Assembly (NCBI GenBank): GCA_902388545.1
Contig: CABMPS010000053.1
Span: forward strand, 1 to 10,751
Length of the DNA stretch: 10,751 bases
Direction: 5' to 3'
DNA from: an uncultured Collinsella sp.
Lineage (GTDB): Bacteria; Actinomycetota; Coriobacteriia; Coriobacteriales; Coriobacteriaceae
A model generated the notes under the pieces. It saw only the letters and a program-made list of their open reading frames with translations, did no database searches and was not told the DNA's origin. Positions within the stretch are counted from its first letter, which is position 1, and each line of letters begins with the position of its first letter. This document shows, piece by piece, positions 1 to 6,633 of the stretch. The translations under genes were made by a program, and so were the position numbers.

Positions 1-2
1 GG

Positions 3-1991
3 TTTGGCCATGACGGGCTTAGGCGCCGACGGGGTCGGCGCCGCTATCGGTGCTGCTTTTGGCTGCGTCGCGCTGGCGCTCGAGGATGCAGGGGCCGCCG
101 AGGACACGGGTTGCGGGTCCGCAGATACCGCAGCCCGTGCAGATGGAGAATGCTCCTCATGTTGAGGAGCCGGCGTGCCACCCCCATCCAGGACATAGTC
201 GACGGTACGACGACCGAAGACCGCACTGACTGTCGGCAGGACCACCGACTGCGTGTCGGCGCGTCCAAGCATCTTGATGGCAAAGGTCGAGCCCGCGGGG
301 AACGAGACCGTGAGCCTGGAGCCGTCGTCAGCCGTGGCGCGGGCATTGAGCAAAAGCCCCGCGTAGGAAGCCTGACGCGCCTTGACACGCTCGACAACCT
401 CGGCCCATTTGCGCTGCAGCTCTCCGGCATCCTCGACCGCGGGCGTCTCGGCAGTACCGGCGGCGGCAACCTGGGCGGCATTGTTGGACTGGGGCTTAGG
501 TGCCGGAGCGGTGGCAGGCGCGGGAGCCGCAACGGGCTGAGGCGTCGGAGTCGGCGCAGGCTGAGGTGCAGGCGCTGCAGGCTTGGAAGCTGACACGGAC
601 GCAGAACGGGACGCAGGCTGGGCAGCCGGAACAGCAGCACCACGGTCCCAAGGCATACCGCCCTGGCGCGCGGACGTAGCAGCGGGGGCAGCGGATGCCG
701 CCGGAGCGGCAGCACGAGCGCCCGAAATTAGCGTCGGCTGTTGGGCAGCAGCGGGTACGGATGCTGCAGGCGCGGCGGCCTGAGCAGCAGCCACGCTCGC
801 CGGCACGGCGCCGTTGGCAACCATGGCCTCCAAGCGGGCCACGCGCTCGGCCAATGCCTCAATCGTTAAATCGGCCTCGGGACGTGCCAGGCGCGTGCAG
901 GCGATCTCGAGCACCAGGCGCACGTCGCTCGCGCCCCTCATCTCCAGTGCGGCATCGTCGAGCACCGTCAGCACACGGGCCAGGCGGTCGGCAGGATGCT
1001 CGCCAAAGGCAGCGGCCTCGGCAGCAAGCGCCTCGGCCTGCTCGGAGCCGCCCTCAAACAGCTCGGCACGGGCACCGGCAACGCAGGCAACGTACACGTC
1101 ACGCACATGCGCCACCAGGTCGCGCGTCAGCTCCAGCAGGTCGTTTCCTTCCTCGACCTGCGCACGGATCAGTCCATAGAGCTCGGCAACATCGCGATCG
1201 GCAATGGCGCGGGAAAACTCGCCCAGAATCTGGTCCGAAACCTCGCCTAAAAGCGAGCGGGCGTCGTCCGCATGCACAGAACCGTTGCCAAAGACGCTCA
1301 GCTGCTCCAGCGTGGACAGCGCGTCGCGCATACCGCCCTTGGCATGGCGCGCCACGATAGCCAGCGCCTCATCGTCGTAATCGAAGCCCTCCTGCTCGCA
1401 CACGTATGCCAGGCGACGCTCGATATCCTCGTTGCCGATGCGATGGAAATCGAAACGCTGGCAGCGCGAGAGGATGGTCTCCAGAATCTTTTGCGGGTCG
1501 GTGGTGCACAGCACAAAGATCACGTGTGCCGGCGGCTCCTCGAGCGTCTTGAGCAGCGCGTTGAACGCCGCCGTCGTGAGCATGTGGACCTCGTCGATGA
1601 TATAGATCTTGTACTTGCCGCGCACCGGGGCAAAGTTGACGGAGTTGATGATTTCCTCGCGCACATTGTCCACGCCCGTGCGGGAGGCGGCATCGAGCTC
1701 GTAGACATCGGGGTGGTTACCCTCGGCAATGAGCTCGCACTCCTCGCAAGTACCGTCGGGCATGCAGCCGCTTGCACCCTCGGCGCGCGCCGCCTCGGCA
1801 TTGCGGCACAGCAGCGCCTTGGCCAGAATGCGCGCCATGGTGGTCTTGCCCGTGCCGCGCGGTCCGCAGAACAGGTAGGCGTGGGACAGGCGCCCCTCGG
1901 TGATGGCGTGCTCGAGCGTCGAGACGATATGCTGCTGGCCCACCACGGAGTCAAAGGTGAGCGGGCGATACTTTCGGTACAACGATTCCAT
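3..1991 (-). CDS. dnaX: DNA polymerase III subunit gamma/tau, 3' end beyond window
   Basis: Clamp-loader ATPase of the replicative polymerase. 663 residues are visible, starting MESLYRKYRP at the ATG at 1991, with GGGGGAG six bases upstream. The frame is open to the left edge, so the C terminus is missing. Motifs seen: Walker A GPRGTGKTT (residues 43-51); zinc-binding cysteines C62, C76, C82 and C85; Walker B DEVH (133-136); sensor/arginine-finger region SRC around R176. After the helical collar domain III (to about residue 375) comes a helix ending near residue 392. An Ala/Pro/Gln-rich linker follows to about 520, then a conserved C-terminal domain (about 525-602, LQRKWAEVVERV to VDYVLDGG), then a second low-complexity linker. 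C62 and C76 are 13 residues apart, wider than the 8 I recall for E. coli. The gene is divergent from the YcxB-like gene. The identification is firm; only the true end is unseen. Confidence 0.97.
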   Translation of the reverse strand, partial: MESLYRKYRPLTFDSVVGQQHIVSTLEHAITEGRLSHAYLFCGPRGTGKTTMARILAKALLCRNAEAARAEGASGCMPDGTCEECELIAEGNHPDVYELDAASRTGVDNVREEIINSVNFAPVRGKYKIYIIDEVHMLTTAAFNALLKTLEEPPAHVIFVLCTTDPQKILETILSRCQRFDFHRIGNEDIERRLAYVCEQEGFDYDDEALAIVARHAKGGMRDALSTLEQLSVFGNGSVHADDARSLLGEVSDQILGEFSRAIADRDVAELYGLIRAQVEEGNDLLELTRDLVAHVRDVYVACVAGARAELFEGGSEQAEALAAEAAAFGEHPADRLARVLTVLDDAALEMRGASDVRLVLEIACTRLARPEADLTIEALAERVARLEAMVANGAVPASVAAAQAAAPAASVPAAAQQPTLISGARAAAPAASAAPAATSARQGGMPWDRGAAVPAAQPASRSASVSASKPAAPAPQPAPTPTPQPVAAPAPATAPAPKPQSNNAAQVAAAGTAETPAVEDAGELQRKWAEVVERVKARQASYAGLLLNARATADDGSRLTVSFPAGSTFAIKMLGRADTQSVVLPTVSAVFGRRTVDYVLDGGGTPAPQHEEHSPSARAAVSADPQPVSSAAPASSSASATQPKAAPIAAPTPSAPKPVMAK

Positions 1992-2060
1992 GGGTGCTCC
2001 CCCGGGTATACTGAGTCTTGTTGCCGCGGCGGCCATGCGGTCGCACGGCATACTGCATTC

Positions 2061-2067
2061 CATAATA
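2061..2067. promoter_or_regulatory. possible -10 elements in the dnaX divergent gap
   Basis: The 116-base gap between dnaX and the YcxB-like gene is GC-rich except for CATAATA at 2061-2067. This reads as a -10-like CATAAT on the plus strand and TATTAT on the minus strand. No convincing -35 hexamer lies at the right distance for either direction. A further GTATACC occurs on the minus strand at about 2005-2011, close to the dnaX start. This is a weak call for promoter activity. Confidence 0.3.
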
Positions 2068-2107
2068 ACCCGTACGGCGAGCCCGCCGCGATAGGAGTCC
2101 AAAGAGC

Positions 2108-2824
2108 ATGGCAGACGCAGAGAGCAACCTCGTTCCCTCCGAAGCAGCCGACCAGGTCGAGGTCGCGCTCGAGGAGCAGGCCGCAGCCGACGACGGCATC
2201 CTGTACCTCAACGAGTACCAATACGAAAACGACCTCGTCACCGACTTCGCCCGCCTGGTCGCCTCGCCCAGGCGTCGCGGCTCGCTGTATGTCGCCGCGG
2301 CAATTGCCGCGCTCATCGGCATCGGCATGCTGGTGGCCGGCGGCAACTGGATCAAGTTTGGCGTCGTCTTGATCGTATTCGGCGCCTTTTTGGCCTGGTG
2401 GAGCAAAAACCTGCACCACACCCTCGCCCGCGACTTTATCGACGCCGTTGAGGCCGACGAGTCCATGGGTGGCCGCTATCGCCGCGTCGCCGCCAACGAG
2501 GACGGCCTGATGGTTTGGGGCACGAGCGGCAAGTCGCAGTTCTTCCCGTTTGAAAAGCTCGACCACGTGCTCGACGGCGAGCGCATCTTTGTGGCCATGT
2601 TCGCCGACCAGGGCGTGACGATCCCTAAGGACACCTTTGTCCGCGGCGATGCCGAGCAGTTCGGTCCCTTCCTTAAGGCGCGCATCAACAAAAAACTCCG
2701 CATCGAGACCAAACGCAAGAAGATGAAGGCAGAAAAGGCCGCTGCCGAAGCAAAACAGGGCGACAAGCCCCAGGAGACCAAGGGCAAGCAGCGCAAGCAG
2801 AAGAAGAGCAAGAAGAAGCGGTAG
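2108..2824 (+). CDS. YcxB-like membrane protein
   Basis: A 238-residue integral membrane protein of unknown function. An acidic N-terminal stretch (about 1-50) precedes two adjacent membrane helices (about 60-78 and 81-98). A soluble domain follows (about 105-195) in the style of the YcxB-like C-terminal domain, with the typical GLMVWG strand and the FVAMFADQGVTIPKDTF segment (161-177). The tail from about 195 is extremely Lys-rich and ends KKSKKKR, so it probably contacts nucleic acid or acidic lipid. The start is the ATG at 2108, with AGGAG at 2093-2097 (ten bases upstream, slightly long). Codon use is GC-rich, like dnaX and the kinase, so I treat it as core genome. It is transcribed away from dnaX and convergent with the lower-GC locus to its right. 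Family assignment is from memory; function is unknown. Confidence 0.85.
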   Translation: MADAESNLVPSEAADQVEVALEEQAAADDGILYLNEYQYENDLVTDFARLVASPRRRGSLYVAAAIAALIGIGMLVAGGNWIKFGVVLIVFGAFLAWWSKNLHHTLARDFIDAVEADESMGGRYRRVAANEDGLMVWGTSGKSQFFPFEKLDHVLDGERIFVAMFADQGVTIPKDTFVRGDAEQFGPFLKARINKKLRIETKRKKMKAEKAAAEAKQGDKPQETKGKQRKQKKSKKKR

Positions 2825-2852
2825 GCCGGCCGACACCGAAGGCGCCTCGTCC

Positions 2853-2892
2853 CGCGCCCGATTCCGGGCCGGGGCGCCTGGAATCGGGCGCG
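2853..2892. terminator. GC-rich hairpin between convergent genes, possible bidirectional terminator
   Basis: CGCGCCCGATTCC (2853-2865) and GGAATCGGGCGCG (2880-2892) are perfect 13-bp inverted repeats around a 14-base loop. A competing stem uses GGCGCC at 2841-2846 and GGCGCC at 2873-2878, so the two folds exclude each other. The element lies between the converging 3' ends of the YcxB-like gene (2824) and the exported-protein gene (2930), where a terminator is expected. There is no T-run on either side, so it is not a textbook intrinsic terminator; a Rho-assisted or structure-only role is possible. Confidence 0.5.
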
Positions 2893-2929
2893 CGTACCGC
2901 CAATGGACCCGTTTTGCCTTGCTCTCGAG

Positions 2930-3598
2930 CTATTTCACTTCAAACCTTAAGAGCCTCCGCTCCGGCAGATCGGTCATCTTCATCGTGTAAGTCCCGGGAA
3001 ATGCTTTCTCAAAACGGACGGTCTCGTAACCTTCGAAATAGTCGTTGGTGTTCTGCATCATAAATGGGACGAGCAACTCGTTTTCTGCCCCAACCTCCAC
3101 GGCAAACGCAGCAGAGCCGCCAAGGACCGGCATGGCTTGCGTTATCAGATCGGTATTGACTACAAAATCATAGTTTGGCGCAGACTCCGGAACCAGATGC
3201 CAAACATACGCTTTGATTCCACCGTCGATATTATCCCTATTTCTGACACGCATCTTTACGGCGATAACGCACGTGATGTCGGCATCCTTCAGTCTCGTTT
3301 TCGTATCCACGGTGCCATATTTTGAATAATCGTCATGTGCTCGTTTGAGATACTCGCGCGGCGTGAGCAGCTCCGCCCCGTCTATGCAAAACGAATACCC
3401 GTCAGTCGCCACATCCTTCGACCCCAGAAACGCCCCATCCATCGAGAGCCATTCGCCCTCCGCATAGTATTTCTCAGGAATGACCGTCCGGTTCCCGTTA
3501 ACGGCGCTCACCCTCATGCCCGCAAGGCCGGCAGCAGCACAGCAAAAAAGCGCGAGCGCCGACCTTCTTGTCCACAGGGTCTTCTTCATCGCGCTCAC
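2930..3598 (-). CDS. exported protein at the end of the ABC operon
   Basis: A 219-222-residue protein with an N-terminal basic patch and hydrophobic segment (MKKTLWTRRSALALFCCAAA, then GLAG), i.e. a signal peptide or N-terminal anchor. No lipobox is evident despite the paired Cys. The rest is soluble and looks like an extracytoplasmic beta-rich domain, including SMDGAF, ELLTPREYLKRAHDDY and a C-terminal ERRLLRFEVK. Two starts are possible: GTG at 3598, overlapping the ATPase stop as GTGA, or ATG at 3589, with GGAAAGG eleven bases upstream. The spacing slightly favours ATG; the coordinates keep the longer form. It reminds me of DUF5027/DUF5028-type proteins near peptide-transporter operons in Firmicutes and Coriobacteriia, from memory and unverified. 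By position it may be an accessory or immunity protein acting outside the membrane with the ABC transporter. Confidence 0.8.
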   Translation of the reverse strand: MSAMKKTLWTRRSALALFCCAAAGLAGMRVSAVNGNRTVIPEKYYAEGEWLSMDGAFLGSKDVATDGYSFCIDGAELLTPREYLKRAHDDYSKYGTVDTKTRLKDADITCVIAVKMRVRNRDNIDGGIKAYVWHLVPESAPNYDFVVNTDLITQAMPVLGGSAAFAVEVGAENELLVPFMMQNTNDYFEGYETVRFEKAFPGTYTMKMTDLPERRLLRFEVK

Positions 3599-4239
3599 GA
3601 CCTTTCCCGAACTTTCACAACGGCACCGTCGCGCATGCAGTAAACCCGATCGGCCAGCTCCTCGAGCACCTCTCCGTCATGGCTGGACAGAAGGACCTCG
3701 CGACCCGTTGATGCCGCCATCGCCACAACGCGCTTGAGCATTTCCACGCCCGCTTCGTCGAGGGCATTTGTTGGCTCATCGAGAACGAGTAGCTTCGGCT
3801 TTTCCATAATTGCCGCAGCTATCCCCAGACGTTGCTTCATCCCAAGCGAGTATGCTCGGAACTTCTTTTTTTCGTCTGCATCGAGCCCCACGAGCCGCAG
3901 GGCAGAGCGAATGTCCTCGGGGGTGGCAACGCCCTTGATCTGGGCGATGAGCTCCAGATTGTCGTAGCCAGACAGATATCCCAAAAAGGAAGGCGCCTCG
4001 ATCAACATCCCCAGACTCGGCGGGAACGAGATGTCCGCCCCAAGCCTTTGGCCATCGATAGAGATTTCGCCTTCGGTAGGCTTGATCAATCCGCAGACCG
4101 CTCGCATGAGCATGGTCTTGCCCGAACCGTTTATCCCCTGAAGTCCGACCACGGTCCCAGGGTCAACCTCGATGGACACGTTGCGCAGGACATCGTTTTT
4201 GCCCATGCGCTTCGATACGTCCCTAACGATCACGCTCAT
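3595..4239 (-). CDS. ABC transporter ATP-binding protein, BcrA/immunity-like
   Basis: A 214-residue cytoplasmic ATPase that should energise the two permeases encoded just upstream. Motifs: Walker A GINGSGKT (35-42), signature SLGMKQRLGI (131-140), Walker B LLVLDEP (150-156) with D-loop NALD (158-161), and H-loop SSHD with H187. The Q-loop position reads LIEAPSF (79-85), with Glu rather than Gln; this is common in the BcrA/lantibiotic-immunity type of ABC ATPase. I chose the ATG at 4239 (MSVIVRDVSK) because GGGGGA lies six bases upstream. The frame is open upstream to 4302 but that stretch overlaps the permease and lacks a start with a good site. ATGA overlaps the permease stop by four bases and the 3' end overlaps the next gene, so translation is coupled on both sides. 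The substrate cannot be read from this protein. Confidence 0.93.
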   Translation of the reverse strand: MSVIVRDVSKRMGKNDVLRNVSIEVDPGTVVGLQGINGSGKTMLMRAVCGLIKPTEGEISIDGQRLGADISFPPSLGMLIEAPSFLGYLSGYDNLELIAQIKGVATPEDIRSALRLVGLDADEKKKFRAYSLGMKQRLGIAAAIMEKPKLLVLDEPTNALDEAGVEMLKRVVAMAASTGREVLLSSHDGEVLEELADRVYCMRDGAVVKVRERS

Positions 4240-5072
4240 ATCTTGTCCCCCTTTTCTAAAAGGTCTGCCCTTCGAAACCACAGTCCGCCCAACGATAGGC
4301 ATAACGACATAAGCCCAATTGATGACAAGACACTCGAGCCCGCCGCGATTCCCTCTTTGACAATTCCACCCCAGCGCAACAGCATCAAGGCGTTACCCAA
4401 TAGCGCCCAATGTCGTGCATATGCCGAGCAGATCAGGTAGCTCATTAAAACCACAAACGAGACTGACGACCCAAGCACAAACCCAACCGCTGCCTGCGCA
4501 AACGCAAGCGCCTCAAAAGCAAATAAGAGACCTATGAAAAACGGCAGCGCATCTGCCTCGGCAGCTTTGAGAAACCACGGCGCCAAATTAGCCAGTTGAA
4601 GCGACTCACCATGAATGACCGCGCTGAACGAGGAGCTCACCACCAAGCTCCAAATCACAACAGAGCAAACCACCACGAGCAGTGAAAATGCCGTTACTGC
4701 CGCCACCAAGATAAAACGCGAGACCCACCAAAGGGTTCTTGCCCGGCATCGAACAAGCGCTTGCAAACCAAACCCGTGCAACGATTCGGTCGGATAGTCG
4801 AGTGTTGTATAGAGAATAAGCAGAATGAGAAATAGCCATCCTAGCGGAGGCACAAACATGACCCCGGGCCTAGGCTCAAACGGAGCAGATCCGGCAAACA
4901 CGAGCGCAAGATTATCCGCAAACCCCAAGGTATCCGTTCTAACCCCATACACAGAAGACAATCCGTAGGCGTACACCAAGTTCGCAACGGTCACTGCCGC
5001 AATTGCAATAAAAGTGATGATGTTCTTCTTCAAAACGGTCCTCAGGTCCGCGGCGACCAGCCTAAACAGCAT
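4236..5072 (-). CDS. ABC-2-type permease (second)
   Basis: A 278-residue membrane protein with about six hydrophobic segments (roughly 17-40, 74-93, 118-145, 175-200, 203-225 and 245-268). The segment after the second helix, HGFGLQALVRCRARTLWW (about 107-124), resembles the 'fG.Q.liRs.sR..WW' pattern I associate with permeases of bacteriocin-linked ABC transporters (DUF2705-like), from memory. I start it at the ATG at 5072 because TGATG joins it to the stop of the preceding permease and GAGGTGG lies just upstream; a GTG at 5096 would add eight residues. It is translationally coupled to the first permease and to the ATPase, so the three probably form one heteromeric transporter. The direction of transport, and whether it exports, removes or senses a peptide, is not determinable here. 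Confidence 0.85.
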   Translation of the reverse strand: MLFRLVAADLRTVLKKNIITFIAIAAVTVANLVYAYGLSSVYGVRTDTLGFADNLALVFAGSAPFEPRPGVMFVPPLGWLFLILLILYTTLDYPTESLHGFGLQALVRCRARTLWWVSRFILVAAVTAFSLLVVVCSVVIWSLVVSSSFSAVIHGESLQLANLAPWFLKAAEADALPFFIGLLFAFEALAFAQAAVGFVLGSSVSFVVLMSYLICSAYARHWALLGNALMLLRWGGIVKEGIAAGSSVLSSIGLMSLCLSLGGLWFRRADLLEKGDKI

Positions 5073-5953
5073 CAGACCACCTCGCGTCTTTTCCACGCCC
5101 CAGAAAAAGCCAACGAAGCAAGGGTCAATAATATGATTTCCGCAAAACCGGCTCGAATGTCTGGCCAGTTATTCAGCGATTCCGACCTGATGCTGTTGAG
5201 GATATTGCAGTTAAACCCCACACAAGCCATTACGCCGAAGATCCAGCCATTTGCAAAATGCCACGCAACCATTAGCAGATACGGGACAATTATCGCTTTG
5301 ATTCTGCTACGAAACAAAATTGAGAAGCCAGTTACAGCCATGGATAAAGTCCCGAGCGTGACAGCATCGAACAGCGTGTATGCGAGCACATATGACAAAG
5401 GATGCGAATAAAATAGACCGGAGAAGTAGCTATGCAGGTAAAGTCCTACGTAAGTCGACTCATCGACCCGAGGAAGATACGCAGGAAAAAGCATCGAGAC
5501 GATCAGGAAATTGACGAGCAGAGGAATGGCAGTCACTGTAAACGCGGAGAGGAAAGCAGACAGCATCTTTACGTTCACGTACGCCTTTCTGGAAACGCGC
5601 GTGCATATCTGCATGTCATAACCACTCAAACGCTCAAAGAGACACGACCAAGATCCAGCCAACATTGCAAGCAGGGGCAGTGCATAGAAAAACACCGACG
5701 CAGACAGTGGCGCGTTCGCGCTCACAACAATCCAGTTACCGAAGCTGCTTTCACGTGTTTGACCGAGATAATTTTCGGCTTGCACGCCAACGCCGTAACC
5801 AAAAGAAAGAAGGTTGTGGCGCTCTTTTTCCAAATTTGCCCACGGCTCCAGCGCGGCAGCTATTGCAACTGCGACCGCAATCAAGAGAGCAAGGATAAAA
5901 GCTGGACGTCTAATCGTTTTCGACAGTTCGTATCTTGCGAGCTTTTGGTTCAT
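5072..5953 (-). CDS. ABC-2-type permease (first)
   Basis: A 293-residue membrane protein. A first helix lies at about 16-36, followed by a long extracytoplasmic loop (about 37-85). Helices follow near 87-106 and 130-160, then another loop containing the Tyr-rich YVGLYLHSYFSGLFYSH, then three or four more hydrophobic segments to the C terminus. The cytoplasmic turn RVSRKAYVNVKML matches the '(R)SR..Y...K' turn common in ABC-2 permeases. The start is the ATG at 5953, directly after a strong GGAGGAGG; upstream in-frame codons belong to the intercistronic hairpin region. It is preceded by the secreted-protein gene 54 bases away and followed by the second permease with a TGATG overlap. Two different permeases plus one ATPase is the usual composition of bacteriocin-immunity or peptide-responsive ABC modules. 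Confidence 0.85.
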   Translation of the reverse strand: MNQKLARYELSKTIRRPAFILALLIAVAVAIAAALEPWANLEKERHNLLSFGYGVGVQAENYLGQTRESSFGNWIVVSANAPLSASVFFYALPLLAMLAGSWSCLFERLSGYDMQICTRVSRKAYVNVKMLSAFLSAFTVTAIPLLVNFLIVSMLFPAYLPRVDESTYVGLYLHSYFSGLFYSHPLSYVLAYTLFDAVTLGTLSMAVTGFSILFRSRIKAIIVPYLLMVAWHFANGWIFGVMACVGFNCNILNSIRSESLNNWPDIRAGFAEIILLTLASLAFSGAWKRREVV

Positions 5954-5965
5954 ACGTCCTCCTCC

Positions 5966-5992
5966 CCCTTCCGACCCAGAAAGCCGGAAGGG
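5966..5992 (-). promoter_or_regulatory. intercistronic hairpin before the ABC genes
   Basis: On the minus strand CCCTTCCG (5992-5985) pairs perfectly with CGGAAGGG (5973-5966) around an 11-base loop. It lies in the 54-base gap between the secreted-protein stop and the first permease. Its 3' arm abuts the permease Shine-Dalgarno run GGAGGAGG (5965-5958). Such a structure can end part of the transcripts, protect the 3' end of the upstream message, or limit ribosome access, giving more secreted protein than transporter. There is no T-run, so partial termination is the weaker idea. Confidence 0.5.
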
Positions 5993-6007
5993 AGCCATTT
6001 CAAACAA

Positions 6008-6520
6008 CTATGCGGGAAGCTTGTGGAAATGCCCGACGCAGTCGGGGCTCCATACGCCAATAACAGTGCCGTAGCCAGACTCCGCCCATGCAGTCAGTCG
6101 CGCCGCAGATCGCCCGTTCTCACGGACGAGGTTATACATTTCCCACTGTCCCTTGTGATTCGAACGATACGTTCCCTGAGTACAATTCATGCTGCCGCTA
6201 CCGCTTGTGTTATACGCACCGTCTGTATATAACCGAAGCGGATTTCCCGTATGGCCCTGGATATCCAGATAGAGCGATGAGGAATCATCCTTTTGACGGT
6301 AGCCAGTTGCACTCGTCCCGGCACATTGAAAACTAAATGCCTTATCGGCATTGTTCGTACAGGTCGTAATTCCCGTATCGGCGTTTTGAGTAATGCTGGA
6401 AACCTGAGAGGTGTCAAACTCCTCTTGTGCAAACGATGCAGCGGGAACCCCTAGGGACAGACCAGCTGCAATCACCAAGCCGACTCCGATTCGAGCAATA
6501 GCGCTCCTTGGCTTAATCAT
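6008..6520 (-). CDS. secreted four-cysteine protein, DUF2712-like
   Basis: A 170-residue precursor. MIKPRSAIARIGVGLVIAAG, continuing to ASFA, is a clear Sec signal peptide with likely cleavage after residue 31 (ASFA|QEEF). This leaves a mature protein of about 139 residues rich in Ser, Thr, Gly and Tyr, with four Cys (54, 66, 113, 161), so two disulfides are possible. The C-terminal part YNLVRENGRSAARLTAWAES and GVWSPDC resembles what I recall of DUF2712-type secreted proteins, which sit beside ABC transporters in Firmicutes; this is memory, not a search result. The start is the ATG at 6520, with GGAG six bases upstream; a TTG at 6532 would add four residues but has no site. It is first in the ABC operon and directly downstream of the LuxR-type regulator. 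It may be the effector, bacteriocin or signal the cassette is built around. Confidence 0.8.
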   Translation of the reverse strand: MIKPRSAIARIGVGLVIAAGLSLGVPAASFAQEEFDTSQVSSITQNADTGITTCTNNADKAFSFQCAGTSATGYRQKDDSSSLYLDIQGHTGNPLRLYTDGAYNTSGSGSMNCTQGTYRSNHKGQWEMYNLVRENGRSAARLTAWAESGYGTVIGVWSPDCVGHFHKLPA

Positions 6521-6549
6521 GGCCTTCTCCAATCAAAAGCGGTTAACAA

Positions 6550-6561
6550 TGCGTCGACGCA
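6550..6561. promoter_or_regulatory. 12-bp perfect palindrome upstream of the secreted-protein gene
   Basis: TGCGTCGACGCA at 6550-6561 is a perfect palindrome. It is flanked almost symmetrically by GGTT (6541-6544) and AACC (6566-6569), giving an imperfect dyad of about 29 bases centred roughly 35 bases upstream of the ATG at 6520. Its size and place fit an operator or activator site for a dimeric HTH protein, and the LuxR-type regulator next door is the obvious candidate. No good -35/-10 pair is visible in this gap; TTGCCG and TTAACC, 16 bases apart, flank the palindrome but are weak. That would suit a promoter needing an activator. Confidence 0.4.
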
Positions 6562-6594
6562 CGGCAACCTTCGCATGAATAGAGAAAGATGTCT

Positions 6595-6633
6595 GTAAAC
6601 ACCCGCTATTGAGTTGATTGCTCAGGCGTTTAC
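6595..6633 (-). terminator. hairpin overlapping the regulator stop codon
   Basis: On the minus strand GTAAACGCCTG (6633-6623) pairs with CGGGTGTTTAC (6605-6595) over 11 positions, two of them G.U, around a 17-base loop. The 5' arm contains the TAA stop of the dual-HTH regulator gene (6632-6630). The place suits a terminator or partial attenuator between the regulator and the secreted-protein gene, although the following bases (AGACATCTTTCTC) are only mildly T-rich. An operator role is also possible, since GTAAAC/GTTTAC form a dyad. Confidence 0.4.

Noticed and set aside
44..1360. Several Arg/Pro- or Ala-rich open frames opposite or out of frame with dnaX
   Set aside because: They are by-products of GC-rich dnaX coding; the dnaX frame is continuous with all family motifs.
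1992..2107. SRP (small cytoplasmic) RNA gene next to dnaX, as in some Firmicutes
   Set aside because: The gap is only 116 bases and I see no GGAA/GCAG tetraloop hairpin typical of SRP RNA.
1520..2836. 438-residue minus-strand open frame spanning the dnaX start and the YcxB-like gene
   Set aside because: It is antisense to one gene and out of frame with dnaX, and crosses the intergenic gap; its translation shows no family resemblance.
2930..3589. Lipoprotein signal in the last exported protein
   Set aside because: The two Cys in the hydrophobic segment (ALFCC) are not preceded by a lipobox such as L-A/S-G/A-C.
6008..6520. Lactococcin 972-type bacteriocin
   Set aside because: The precursor is too long and lacks the His/Asn/Tyr pattern I recall for that family; the match to DUF2712-like proteins is better, though unverified.
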